From Eukaryota sp. TZLM1-RC (Eukaryota; Metamonada: BaSk clade): DNA of 64,000 nt. The translations under genes and the position numbers were made by a program. Below the pieces are notes generated by a model, which was given only the letters and a program-made list of their open reading frames with translations, did not search any database and was not told where the DNA came from. The number at the start of each line of letters is the position of its first letter. Position 1 is the stretch's first letter. The stretch is taken from assembly GCA_040285825.1 (NCBI GenBank), contig JAUPSS010000007.1:1648689-1712688 (forward strand). The letters are read 5' to 3'. Shown one piece after another: positions 1 to 12,434 of the stretch.

Positions 1-3000
1 CATAGATGATAGTTGTTCGCAATGGCTGAATGATACTGAGAATTGGATTCATGTTTACAAAAGGGACAGTGATGTACAAATTCAGAACAGAGGAGGCGGG
101 TTCTTAAGAAATACTTGAGCAATGAATCGTCAACAAGTTCCTCAGATGGATTGATAAATAAAAGTGATTGAGACAGTGGTTTGCAATTGATTAGAACGTC
201 GTTTTTCATATTTGATTGGGATGGGTGCTATGGCTGGGTCAGTTACCGGCGACCCTAAATGAAGCGAGTACAGCAGGCTTGGATCTAAAGTCCCTAGTCA
301 AAAGAATTCAGAGTCTCCAAAAAAGTGGTTTTTGAGTTAAGAGAGCTTGAAGTTTTTGATAAGTTGGGGAGTTGGTAGCTGTACCCAAGTTCATGAAATA
401 ATGATTCAGCGCACATAAGATCTAAATCATCAAGTGGCAATGAAGAGTGGAAGAGGTTTAAAGTCCTATTGCTGGTGATGTAGGAGGCTGCGAAGCACAA
501 ATGAGCTATTTCCCCATAATTTGTGAGACCGAGTCCTCCAAATCTGGCTGACAGGGAGAGAAATCAACTGAGGAAACATAGGAACAACCCCAAGTGCCAG
601 AAGAAACAAAAGAAACTATTTGATGAAAACAACTAATGAGGGGATTCCTGCTGACTGCTGGGCGATGAACACGTGCATGAAAGGACAGTTTGGTGTTGAT
701 GCAGTGTCTCACAAAGAAGCAATTGCTCTTGTAACGTCAGCGATTCGAGACATTTCAACAGAGAACTAGTTATTGGTGGGAGTGAGCTTGAAAGATCATC
801 TTCGGCGTTTGGGCCAAAATGAGCACCAAGCACCTCAGAAATTGTCATTGCTAGAGACAACAGCAGTTTTGTCAAGATTGACTTCAAGACCAATGTCTTG
901 GATAAAAGCTTGAAACAGTCCCAACAATAGCATCAGTTTCATGGTCGTTGCAAAGAACAAAAAGGTCATCTAAATACAAATAAAAAAATGACAGGATGGG
1001 TGCAGGGTACTGAGCTGTGTTGCAAAACGGGACAAGGGCAGTTGAAAACAGCAGGGACCGAGGGGATCGCCTTGTCGAACACCACGTTCTGAGAAAATAA
1101 CTGAGTTTCTAAAATGTAATGTGGAAGGGGCTCAGATAGCTAGCTTTTAAAGAATGGGAACAGCAAAGGACAATATTCAGCAACAGCTTGGGCAAGCTGA
1201 CAACGGTCGACCTCATTGAATGCATTGCGCACATCAAACTTGATCAGTTTTTCGAAAGATAGGCCTAGATTACTACGAATTGAATGGACAATAGCTTCAC
1301 CACCACCAGGGACTTTCACGCCATATTGATTTGAATTGATCAAATAGTCAACATTTACTTTAGATAGCGCAAGGCCGGCAGCAATGCGGTAAAAATAGTT
1401 CTCCAACTGCCAAAGGCCGCACTCCATTACTTTTTCTTTGGGATGGCGAGCAATCTACTGGAAGTGAGAACACGTCTGAGAGGGCTCACTTATTTTTGCC
1501 ACTGAGCAGGCCGTTTGCTATATACTGTACACATGACACCAAGTGGTCATCAATACACTGTTTCACAAGTTTGGCATGCCAGTGGGAGGGCCACCTTCCG
1601 TCATAGGGGAATTAAGGATTGCGTCAGCTACGGAAGAGGAGTCGTGGTAGGAGTAGTGTTCAGTTAGCATATTGTTATATTGACAAAAGTTTGGATCAGC
1701 TGGATGGAGGTGTTGCAATTGCTCTAGCATGGACTTATTAGTTATGTTTGCTGTTGGTGGTTCTCTTGATAGCAGATTCATAGCGCGACTCAGTTCGTTG
1801 TCGTGAATAAGTTCTTTGACTCTCTTTATATTGACTCGATTGCTAAATGTATGTGGTCTGATGGGGGTTGTGTTACAAAAGAAGGAAAAAGTATCTTCAC
1901 ATTGACCAATATTAAATTTGTGAACCCTGTGTTGGAATCGGAAAAGTTTAAAAAGTGATGAGCCTTTGTCCAGCTTTAGGCAAACTACCGGTAGCACTAG
2001 AAGATATCTACATTTTTGTTCCATTGGCAGGGAAGAATGGGTGACCAACTTGACTGCAGAGCGGAATGAGGGACGATCACTGAGCCGCTTGTAAGTGAAG
2101 CTTGCAATTTCATTGCTCAGTTGAATAAATAGAGAATCGGAAATACATGGCATATCCAGAGTCGGTGACTCATGACGTTTGAAATGGTTGTCAAAACCAA
2201 CCGATGAGAACACCTTCAGGCAAACGGGGCAGCGAACCAGATTATTAATGTGTAATGTGTCAGTGTCTATAGAAGAGTGATGCGTATCAATATGGCAGCA
2301 TAAGGTTCTTGCTTTGGAGAAGAAACTGGGACAGATAGGACAATTGTGTGATTTTTCTAAATTGAACGAGTCAAGGGGAGCACTATCAGCGATGTGTTCA
2401 GAGTGGTCAGGTGAAAATGAACAAAGAGGTGTAGGGCCTTCAAGAACATGATAACGTGTTCTTAAATACTTCAGCAGTGAACATTCAGAGCCATTAGCGC
2501 CACGTTTTGCTAAAAACATCAGCAACATTATTATTGGTATTGTCAGAATGTGCCAACACTTTTTAAAGGAGAAGGAGAATAGTCTAAAACGGGAACTATT
2601 TATGAGATCCTTTATTTGGCTGCGGATTCTTTTGACAGTAGGATTCTTTAGGGATGCTTTTAGGTTAAGAGAATCAACAACAAGGCTACTGTCAGAAAAA
2701 AATGATAATGTGTTTGTGGACAGTGAGAGAGCAACACTAAGGATTTAATGGTCATCAAAACAGCTTCAAACTCAGCTGCGTTATGGGTGTTGTACCGTGA
2801 TGGGCCATAAATTTCGAATCGCTTATCCTTGAAAGTATAAAAGCCACCAAAGCCAGATTTATTACTTTTCTTGAGAAAAGATCCATCTGTGTAAATCTCC
2901 AAGGGATTCACATTAACATCCATATCAGAGAAGCATTCGATTCAAGTATGTGGCCACTGTCATCAGGAAGTATGATTGGATTAGATTCATCACCATCATC

Positions 3001-4136
3001 ATTGGCATCAAAAGAGACAACAGGAGAACTATCAAGGTCAGAAGGACAAACAGATGGATGTGAAATATCTTGAACAGGTTCAGTCACAAGAGGGCCCTGT
3101 TGATACCCCAAACCCAAGACCATAACGTTGGCTTGGGTTAATCGGTTGATGGTACAATTGAATAGGAGAGTCCTCAGAAGGAAGAGAGGACTCTCTGAAT
3201 TATTGACAGATTCACTGAGAAATGCAACCTTTCTTACTATATGCATCCCGATGCCTTCTACAGAAATGATGTCAGAGCAGCTACATCTTGTGTATCCATT
3301 GGCTTTAAGACATCAAGGCTGACATCAGGATGCATTTTCATCAAATGCCTTGTCAACCCAGACCGCTTAGAGAACGGTTCAGTTCTGGGGCAGAGCGAGA
3401 CAAAAGCAGCAGAACTTTCTCACGATTTGACAAACACCTGAATTTTGGTCTAAATTTGGAGATCAGCAGAGAGGGATCATCACAAAGGGACACAGGGCAA
3501 AACCCCCTTCCCACCACAGTGGTTATTTGTAGCGAGCCGAAGCTCACTACGAGAATCGATCACGTCATTGCTGACGTGATCGCTGGAATTAGCACCTCTC
3601 AATGGAGAGGCACTAGACAATGTGCGTGTGGTGGGATTCGAACTCAGGACCGCAACCTCTGAGTCAAAGGTCTTATCCACTAGACCAAGTGAGCGCTGAT
3701 AACTATCATATGGAGTTGCAAGGTGAGAACTATCTGGATCAGAGTGCGCTGTTTGAAGAGAGAATTCAGTAGCGTCTGAAACGGAGATTGGAGAAATGTG
3801 ATTGAAAGAATCTGAGGAAGGGTCAGTGCAAAGTTGATCGGAGGAAGTGGGTGGGTCATCAGAGGTAAGTTGTGAAATGGAGAAAGAGTACTTATCTTCC
3901 GCATATAAATGTGGAGTTTGGTCATAGGAAGAAGCCAACACTAGATTTCGGTCAGATTCATCAGAATCTGCCACGGACAGCTCTATAGCACTAGGGCTAT
4001 TCTGCTCGATGCCGCTGACATCGGCAGTCATGTTGGACTCTTCTAGACCTTCCAAAAGAGAAGAGAATTCTGAAGGAGATAAAGAAGGTTGAGACTTTGA
4101 GGGCTTAAAAAACCCCGTAAGAGATGTCTGTCTCAT
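1..4136 (-). pseudogene. Broken RNase H-RT-RLE polyprotein of retrotransposon copy C
   Basis: Frame-broken version of the protein described for copy A. Recognisable pieces are the N-terminus with the QTSLTGFF PIP-like box (start codon at 4136), the Ser/Thr-rich linker, an RNase H piece near 2660-2923 starting with the IYTDGS catalytic motif, the paired C2H2 fingers with the region between them and the RT (1563-2528), RT motif A (FDVRNAFN, in 1140-1427), the RT C-terminal end and parts of the region before the endonuclease. Frames change many times, mostly where one extra A, T or G has been added to a run. The copy cannot make a full protein as written. Some breaks may be assembly errors rather than true mutations. 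Confidence 0.85.
3529..3693 (-). other. tRNA-like and tandem-hairpin RNA module inside copy C ORF
   Basis: Same module as in copy A, described there. The tRNA-like part is at about 3626-3693 and the hairpins at 3596-3609, 3557-3582 and 3529-3550 on the minus strand. In this copy the first hairpin is extended by one more pair (GAGAGG side) relative to copies A and B. All three hairpin arms are intact. Confidence 0.5.
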
Positions 4137-4185
4137 ACAATGGCTGTGGGAACAGGGAGATAGGACGTGAGTTGCAGGGAAAAAA

Positions 4186-7100
4186 CCATTGGTCAATATA
4201 CGAAACTAGGAACTTCATATGAGCCTCAGTAAATCGTATCAAAACGATACTCTTACACTTACAGCAATTGTTTTATTAGTTTACAACATTCAATTGTATA
4301 CTTTTGATTTTACTTTTTACAATTGAATGTTTAAAAATTAATACACTCAATTAATTCAAATATATACAAAATCATTTGAAAATGTAATCATGAGTTTGTA
4401 CTGATCAAGTAACACATAGCCAACATTACTAACACACAATTTCACACAAAGTTTGATCACAAGTTGATCACATCTAGTACATAAAGACTACATGCAACTC
4501 ATCTAATCATACCAATGACCATTCAACCAATCATACCAATGACTAATCAAATGACCATAGCAAGGACTTTAACACCACAATTGTTATATTAATTGTCCCA
4601 AAATGGACTTTAAAGATTTGACCAATGATTGTAATAAACAACCATTGGTCAATATACGAAACTAGGAACTTCATATGAGCCTCAGTAAATCGTATCAAAA
4701 CGATACTCTTACACTTACAGCAATTGTTTTATTAGTTTACAACATTCAATTGTATACTTTTGATTTTACTTTTTACAATTGAATGTTTAAAAATTAATAC
4801 ACTCAATTAATTCAAATATATACAAAATCATTTGAAAATGTAATCATGAGTTTGTACTGATCAAGTAACACATAGCCAACATTACTAACACACAATTTCA
4901 AACAAAGTTTGATCACAAGTTGATCACATCTAGTACATAAAGACTACATGCAACTCATCTAATCATACCAATGACCATTCAACCAATCATACCAATGACT
5001 AATCAAATGACCATAGCACGGACTTTAACACCACAATTGTTATATTAATTGTCCCAAAATGGACTTTAAAGATTTGACCAATGATTGTAATAAACAACCA
5101 TTGGTCAATATACGAAACTAGGAACTTCATATGAGCCTCAGTAAATCGTATCAAAAACGATACTCTTACACTTACAGCAATTGTTTTATTAGTTTACAAC
5201 ATTCAATTGTATACTTTTGATTTTTACTTTTTACAATTGAATGTTTAAAAATTAATACACTCAATTAATTCAAATATATACAAAATCATTTGAAAATGTA
5301 ATCATGAGTTTGTACTGATCAAGTAACACATAGCCAACATTACTAACACACAATTTCACACAAAGTTTGATCACAAGTTGATCACATCTAGTACATAAAG
5401 ACTACATGCAACTCATCTAATCATACCAATGACCATTCAACCAATCATACCAATGACTAATCAAATGACCATAGCACGGACTTTAACACCACAATTGTTA
5501 TATTAATTGTCCCAAAATGGACTTTAAGATTTGACCAATGATTGTAATAAACAACCATTGGTCAATATACGAAACTAGGAACTTCATATGAGCCTCAGTA
5601 AATCGTATCAAAAACGATACTCTTACACTTACAGCAATTGTTTTATTAGTTTACAACATTCAATTGTATACTTTTGATTTTTACTTTTTACAATTGAATG
5701 TTTAAAAATTAATACACTCAATTAATTCAAATATATACAAAAATCATTTGAAAATGTAATCATGAGTTTGTACTGATCAAGTAACACATAGCCAACATTA
5801 CTAACACACAATTTCACACAAAGTTTGATCACAAGTTGATCACATCTAGTACATAAAGACTACATGCAACTCATCTAATCATACCAATGACCATTCAACC
5901 AATCATACCAATGACTAATCAAATGACCATAGCACGGACTTTAACACCACAATTGTTATATTAATTGTCCCAAAATGGACTTTAAAGATTTGACCAATGA
6001 TTGTAATAAACAACCATTGGTCAATATACGAAACTAGGAACTTCATATGAGCCTCAGTAAATCGTATCAAAACGATACTCTTACACTTACAGCAATTGTT
6101 TTATTAGTTTACAACATTCAATTGTATACTTTTGATTTTTACTTTTTACAATTGAATGTTTAAAAATTAATACACTCAATTAATTCAAATATATACAAAA
6201 ATCATTTGAAAATGTAATCATGAGTTTGTACTGATCAAGTAACACATAGCCAACATTACTAACACACAATTTCACACAAAGTTTGATCACAAGTTGATCA
6301 CATCTAGTACATAAAGACTACATGCAACTCATCTAATCATACCAATGACCATTCAACCAATCATACCAATGACTAATCAAATGACCATAGCACGGACTTT
6401 AACACCACAATTGTTATATTAATTGTCCCAAAATGGACCTTAAGATTTGACCAATGATTGTAATAAACAACCATTGGTCAATATACGAAACTAGGAACTT
6501 CATATGAGCCTCAGTAAATCGTATCAAAACAATACTCTTACACTTACAGCAATTGTTTTATTAGTTTACAACATTCAATTGTATACTTTTGATTTTTACT
6601 TTTTTACAATTGAATGTTTAAAAATTAATACACTCAATTAATTCAAATATATACAAAATCATTTGAAAATGTAATCATGAGTTTGTACTGATCAAGTAAC
6701 ACATAGCCAACATTACTAACACACAATTTCACACAAAGTTTGATCACAAGTTGATCACATCTAGTACATAAAGACTACATGCAACTCATCTAATCATACC
6801 AATGACCATTCAACCAATCATACCAATGACTAATCAAATGACCATAGCACGGACTTTAACACCACAATTGTTATATTAATTGTCCCAAAATGGACTTTAA
6901 AGATTTGACCAATGATTGTAATAAACAACCATTGGTCAATATACGAAACTAGGAACTTCATATGAGCCTCAGTAAATCGTATCAAAAACGATACTCTTAC
7001 ACTTACAGCAATTGTTTTATTAGTTTACAACATTCAATTGTATACTTTTTGATTTTTACTTTTTTACAATTGAATGTTTAAAAATTAATACACTCAATTA

Positions 7101-7472
7101 ATTCAAATATATACAAAATCATTTGAAAATGTAATCATGAGTTTGTACTGATCAAGTAACACATAGCCAACATTACTAACACACAATTTCACACAAAGTT
7201 TGATCACAAGTTGATCACATCTAGTACATAAAGACTACATGCAACTCATCTAATCATACCAATGACCATTCAACCAATCATACCAATGACTAATCAAATG
7301 ACCATAGCACGGACTTTAACACCACAATTGTTATATTAATTGTCCCAAAATGGACTTTAAAGATTTGACCAATGATTGTAATAAACAACCATTGGTCAAT
7401 ATACGAAACTAGGAACTTCATATGAGCCTCAGTAAATCGTATCAAAAACGATACTCTTACACTTACAGCAAT
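4186..7472 (-). repeat. Spacer tandem array 1 (~456-460 bp unit, 7 full copies plus a partial)
   Basis: Units start with CCATTGG at 4186, 4642, 5098, 5555, 6014, 6471, 6929 and 7389, giving periods of 456-460 bp. The last unit is partial and runs into 28S sequence at 7472. On the minus strand each unit begins with a copy of the 28S 3' terminus. The unit holds several inverted repeats: GACCAATG/CATTGGTC flanking about 14 nt, a 13-bp pair ACATTCAATTGTA/TACAATTGAATGT, and GTATC/GATAC. Length variation is mainly in T runs. The short protein reading frame at its right end is only read-through of repeat and 28S sequence. Confidence 0.95.
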
Positions 7473-7803
7473 GAGTTCCGTATCTTGGTCGTCTGCCAAG
7501 GTTTCATGATCCTGCGAATCTTCATAGTTTCAATGATCAATGAATAGTACTTAGACTAAACATCAATCCCACTGATGGGATATTGGGACTGTGTAAACAC
7601 AATCCTAATCTTTATCGATTAAATTTGCAGGTCAATATATCATCCTTTCTAGGTTGGATACTAGCTTAGAGGCGTTCAGCTATAATCCAACGCATGTTAG
7701 CTTCACACCAATATCTTTTCAGATAAGCGTAAATACCAATTATGCGAAACAACGGTTCCTCTCGTACTGGGTTGCTTTACTATTAGGATGACAATTATTC
7801 AGT
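7405..7803 (-). pseudogene. 28S rRNA 3' fragment downstream of copy A
   Basis: About 400 nt identical or nearly identical to the 3' end of the complete 28S gene (21645-22043). It includes the sarcin-ricin loop (AGTACGAGAGGAACCG on the minus strand) and the GAACGCCTCTAAG region. It begins abruptly at the retrotransposon 3' junction (7803/7804). It cannot make a ribosomal RNA alone. It shares with the fragment at 14758-15157 a G where the complete gene has A (7578 and 14931 versus 21818). Confidence 0.93.
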
Positions 7804-7855
7804 TTATTAAAGAAAGAAATGTTCAATCACAATGAAGAAACTATATCTAAAGCGA

Positions 7856-10800
7856 TCAATCATCACTAAGATCACAAATGGCAAGTCGGGCATACACTTT
7901 GCTCATTTTAAAGCATGATCTTGTAAATGACAGCGATATTTTTTTCCCATAAGAGCCTATCTCTTTTTTACGCAAAAAATTTACAAAACTTCGTTCGATG
8001 CCTCCAGAAGGAAATGCGATTAGTGGAACCAAAGGAACATGGTGAGAATATTTACCAATTTTCGACATTCTACGGCGTTCAATCAGTGTATTGAGAGGGG
8101 TAGAATATCCACCGACTAAAGTGAGGTCATAACACTCGCTGCCATTGGGACGAATAAGGTCAACTCTGCCGTTACCTACGTTCTGTTCTTTGAGTAAGCC
8201 TGTCAGTTGCGATATCAATTCAACCACATCATCATGTCTTCTAATTCGCATAGATGATAGTTGTTCGCAATTGGCTGAATGATACTGAGAATTGGATTCA
8301 TGTTTACAAAAGGGACAGTGATGTACAAATTCAGAACAGAGGAGGCGGGTTCTTAAGAAATACTTGAGCAATGAATCGTCAACAGGTTCCTCAGATGGAT
8401 TGATAAATAAAAGTGATTGAGACAGTGGTTTGCAATTGATTAGAACGTCGTTTTCATATTTGATTGGGATGGGTGCTATGGCTGGGTCAGTTACCGGCGA
8501 CCTAAATGAAGCGAGTACAGCAGGCTTGGATCTAAAGTCCCTAGTCAAAGAATTCAGAGTCTCCAAAAAGTGGTTTTTGAGTTAAGAGAGCTTGAAGTTT
8601 TGATAAGTTGGGGAGTTGGTAGCTGTACCAAGTTCATGAAATAATGATTCAGCGCACATAAGATCTAAATCATCAAGTGGCAATGAAGAGTGGAAGAGGT
8701 TTAAAGTCCCTATTGCTGGTGATGTAGGAGGCTGCGAAGCACAAATGAGCTATTTCCCCATAATTTGTGAGACCGAGTCCTCCAAATCTGGCTGACGGGA
8801 GAGAAATCAACTGAGGAAACATAGGAACAACCCCAAGTGCCGAAGAAACAAAAAGAAACTATTTGATGAAAACAACTAATGAGGGGATTCCTGCTGACTG
8901 CTGGGCGATGAACACGTGCATGAAAGGACAGTTTGGTGTTGATGCAGTGTCTCACAAGAAGCAATTGCTCTTGTAACGTCAGCGATTCGAGACATTTCAG
9001 CAGAGAACTAGTTATTGGTGGGAGTGAGCTTGAAAGATCATCTTCGGCGTTTGGGCCAAAATGAGCACCAAGCACCTCGAAATTGTCATTGCTAGAGACA
9101 ACAGCAGTTTTGTCAAGATTGACTTCAAGACCAATGTCTTGGATAAAGCTTGAAACAGTCCCAACAATAGCATCAGTTTCATGGTCGTTGCAAAGAACAA
9201 AAAGGTCATCTAAATACAAATAAAAATGACAGGATGGGTGTAGGGTACTGAGCTGTGTTGCAAACGGGACAAGGGCAGTTGAAAACAGCAAGGGACCGAG
9301 GGGATCGCCTTGTCGAACACCACGTTCTGAGAAAATAACTGAGTTTCTAAAATGTAATGTGGAAGGGCTCAGATAGCTAGCTTTAAAGAATGGGAACAGC
9401 AAAGGACAATATTCAGCAACAGCTTGGGCAAGCTGACAACGGTCGACCTCATTGAATGCATTGCGCACATCAAACTTGATCAGTTTTTCGAAAGATAGGC
9501 CTAGATTACTACGAATTGAATGGACAATAGCTTCACCACCACCAGGGACTTTCACGCCATATTGATTTGAATTGATCAAATAGTCAACATTTACTTTAGA
9601 TAGCGCAAGGCCGGCAGCAATGCGGTAAAATAGTTCTCCAACTGCCAAAGGCCGCACTCCATTACTTTTCTTTGGGATGGCGAGCAATCTACTGGAAGTG
9701 AGAACACGTCTGAGGGGCTCACTTATTTTGCCACTGAGCAGGCCGTTTGCTATATACTGTACACATGACACCAAGTGGTCATCAATACACTGTTTCACAA
9801 GTTTGGCATGCCAGTGGGAGGGGCCACCTTCCGTCATAGGGGAATTAAGGATTGCGTCAGCTACGGAAGAGGAGTCGTGGTAGGAGTAGTGTTCAGTTAG
9901 CATATTGTTGTATTGACAAAAGTTTGGATCAGCTGGATGGAGGTGTTGCAATTGCTCTAGCATGGAGTTATTAGTTATGTTTGCTGTTGGTGGTTCTCTT
10001 GATAGCAGATTCATAGCGCGACTCAGTTCGTTGTCGTGAATAAGTTCTTTGACTCTCTTTATATTGACTCGATTGCTAAATGTATGTGGTCTGATGGGGG
10101 TTGTGTTACAAAAGAAGGAAGAAGTATCTTCACATTGACCAATATCAAATTTGTGAACCCTGTGTTGGAATCGGAAAAGTTTAAAAAGTGATGAGCCTTT
10201 GTCCAGCTTTAGGCAAACTACCGGTAGCACTAGAAGATATCTACATTTTTGTTCCATTGGCAGGGAAGAATGGGTGACCAACTTGACTGCAGAGCGGAAT
10301 GAGGGACGATCACTGAGCCGCTTGTAAGTGAAGCTTGCAATTTCATTGCTCAGTTGAATAAATAGAGAATCGGAAATACATGGCATATCCAGAGTCGGTG
10401 ACTCATGACGTTTGAAATGGTTGTCAAAACCAACCGATGAGAACACCTTCAGGCAAACGGGGCAGCGAACCAGATTATTAATGTGTAATGTGTCAGTGTC
10501 TATAGAAGAGTGATGCGTATCAATATGGCAGCATAAGGTTCTTGCTTTGGAGAAGAAACTGGGACAGATAGGACAATTGTGTGATTTTTCTAAATTGAAC
10601 GAGTCAAGGGGAGCACTATCAGCGATGTGTTCAGAGTGGTCAGGTGAAAATGAACAAAGAGGTGTAGGGCCTTCAAGAACATGATAACGTGTTCTTAAAT
10701 ACTTCAGCAGTGAACATTCAGAGCCATTAGCGCCACGTTTTGCTAAAACATCAGCAACATTATTATTGGTATTGTCAGAATGTGCCAACACTTTTTTAAA

Positions 10801-12384
10801 GGAGAAGGAGAATAGTCTAAAACGGGAACTATTTATGAGATCCTTTATTTGGCTGCGGATTCTTTTGACAGTAGGATTCTTTAGGGATGCTTTTAGGTTA
10901 AGAGAATCAACAACAAGGCTACTGTCAGAAAAAATGATAATGTGTTGTGGACAGTGAGAGAGCAACACTAAGGATTTAATGGTCATCAAAACAGCTTCAA
11001 ACTCAGCTGCGTTATGGGTGTTGTACCGTGATGGGCCATAAATTTCGAATCGCTTATCCTTGAAAGTATAAAAGCCACCAAAGCCAGATTTATTACTTTT
11101 CTTGAGAAAAGATCCATCTGTGTAAATCTCCAAGGGATTCACATTAACATCCATATCAGAGGAAGCATTCGATTCAAGTATGTGGCCACTGTCATCAGGA
11201 AGTATGATTGGATTAGATTCATCACCATCATCATTGGCATCAAAAGAGACAACAGGAGAACTATCAAGGTCAGAAGGACAAACAGATGGATGTGAAATAT
11301 CTTGAACAGGTTCAGTCACAAGAGGGCCCTGTTGATACCCAAACCCAAGACCATAACGTTGGCTTGGGTTAATCGGTTGATGGTACAATTGAATAGGAGA
11401 GTCCTCAGAAGGAAGAGGAGGACTCTCTGAATTATTGACAGATTCACTGAGAGAAAATGCACAACCTTTCTTACTTATATGCATCCCGATGCCTTCTACA
11501 GAAATGATGTCAGAGCAGCTACATCTTGTGTATCCATTGGCTTTTAAGACATCAAGGCTGACATCAGGATGCATTTTCATCAAATGCCTTGTCAACCCAG
11601 ACCGCTTAGAGAACGGTTCAGTTCTGGGGCAGAGCGAGACAAAGCAGCAGAACTTTCTCTCTCTACGATTTTGACAAACACCTGAATTTTGGTCTAAATT
11701 TTGGAGATCAGCAGAGAGGGGATCATCACAAAGGGACACAGGGCAAAAACCCCCCTTCCCACCACAGTGGTTATTTGTAGCGAGCCGAAGCTCACTACGA
11801 GAATCGATCACGTCATTGCTGACGTGATCGCTGGAATTAGCACCTCTCAATGGAGAGACACTAGACAATGTGCGTGTGGTGGGATTCGAACTCAGGACCG
11901 CAACCTCTGAGTCAAAGGTCTTATCCACTAGACCAGGTGAGCGCTGATAACTATCATATGGAGTTGCAAGGTGAGAACTATCTGGATCAGAGTGCGCTGT
12001 TTGAAGAGAGAATTCAGTAGCGTCTGAAACGGAGATTGGAGAAATGTGATTGAAAGAATCTGAGGAAGGGTCAGTGCAAAGTTGATCGGAGGAAGTGGGT
12101 GGGTCATCAGAGGTAAGTTGTGAAATGGAGAAAGAGGACTTATCTTCCGCATATAAATGTGGAGTTTGGTCATAGGAAGAAGCCAACACTAGATTTCGGC
12201 CAGATTCATGAGAATCTGCCACGGACAGCTCTATAGCACTAGGGCTATTCTGCTCGATGCCGCTGACATCGGCAGTCATGTTGGACTCTTCTAGACCTTC
12301 CAAAAGAGAAGAGAATTCTGAAGGAGATAAAGAAGGTTGAGACTTTGAGGGCTTGAAAAACCCTGTAAGAGATGTCTGTCTCAT
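7856..12384 (-). pseudogene. Retrotransposon polyprotein: PIP box, C2H2 fingers, RNase H, RT, RLE (frameshifted)
   Basis: The first 1,242-codon frame runs 12438-8710. Residues from its first Met: PIP-like box QTSLTGFF 21-28; Ser/Thr/Asp-rich linker to about 225; C2H2 finger 264-290; RNase H about 437-570 with D441, E479, D505 and a late H553/D563; C2H2 fingers 622-643 and 659-678; RT with RPLAVGE (929), FDVRNAFN (989, motif A), GVRQGDPLGPLLF (1040, motif B), YLDD (1075, motif C). The second frame, 8566-7856, carries the CCHC finger and RLE. The frame is lost near 8850, where this copy has five A and copy B has four, and further run-length changes follow near 8570 and 8707. I place the start at 12384 (MRQTSL...), since the earlier Met is partly made from the flanking repeat. 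Stop is TGA. The protein would cut 28S DNA and reverse-transcribe the element RNA. Confidence 0.88.
11777..11941 (-). other. tRNA-like and tandem-hairpin RNA module inside copy A ORF
   Basis: Read on the minus strand. A tRNA-like part (11941-11874) has a perfect four-pair D stem GGTC/GACC (11917-11934) around a ten-base loop containing GG, an A-box match TGGTCTAGTGG (11925-11935) and a B-box match AGTTCGAATCC (11882-11892), 43 nt apart as in tRNA genes. The anticodon-type stem pairs but has a shrunken loop, and the T and acceptor stems do not pair. Three hairpins follow: CTCTC-CATT-GAGAG (11844-11857), an 11-bp perfect stem closed by GCAA, a GNRA loop (11805-11830), and a 9-bp stem closed by C(UUCG)G (11777-11798). 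All of this lies in the open frame that encodes the low-complexity linker (about residues 165-217). It may be a tRNA-derived SINE-like insert or a structured RNA signal. Confidence 0.55.
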
Positions 12385-12434
12385 ACAATGGCGGTGGGAA
12401 CAGGGAGATAGGACGTGAGTTGCAGGGAAAAAAA

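Larger units (their letters stand above)
1..4185 (-). mobile_element. R-type non-LTR retrotransposon, copy C (3' end cut by window edge)
   Basis: This is the third head-to-tail copy of the 28S-associated element. Its 5' end abuts the ~460-bp repeat array at 4185/4186 through a run of T (A on the + strand), as in the other copies. It is colinear with copy A, and base 1 corresponds to about 8251 of copy A, so the last ~450 bp (end of the endonuclease domain and 3' UTR) lie outside the window. It carries clearly more one-base insertions in homopolymers than copies A and B, so its coding frame is broken many times. Confidence 0.9.
7804..12434 (-). mobile_element. R-type non-LTR retrotransposon, copy A (4.63 kb)
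   Basis: Complete element. Its 5' end is joined to the spacer repeat at 12434/12435, right beside a 28S-terminus copy, by a T run. Its 3' end reads TTCTTTAATAA and then runs into 28S sequence ACTGAATAATTG, with no long poly(A). The 3' junction is the same base of 28S in copies A and B, the sign of site-specific target-primed insertion. One large coding region covers almost the whole element, leaving a 3' UTR of about 50 bp. The domain set (C2H2 fingers, RT, CCHC, RLE) places it among the early-branching RLE-type LINEs such as R2 and NeSL. An RNase H domain ahead of the RT sets it apart. Confidence 0.93.

Noticed and set aside
1-4185. Telomeric retrotransposon array at a chromosome end.
   Set aside because: Head-to-tail stacking beside rDNA recalls telomeric elements, but every copy is joined to 28S sequence, and no telomere repeat is present in the window.
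4186-7472. The ~460-bp arrays as a CRISPR-like or centromeric satellite.
   Set aside because: Units are directly joined without spacers and contain the 28S 3' end, so they are rDNA spacer repeats.
7290-7499. A 69-codon minus-strand frame ending each spacer array (also at 14643 and 21530).
   Set aside because: It is read-through from the 28S 3' end into the repeat.
11874-11941. A functional tRNA gene inside the retrotransposon.
   Set aside because: T and acceptor stems do not pair and the anticodon loop is too short; it is listed only as tRNA-like.
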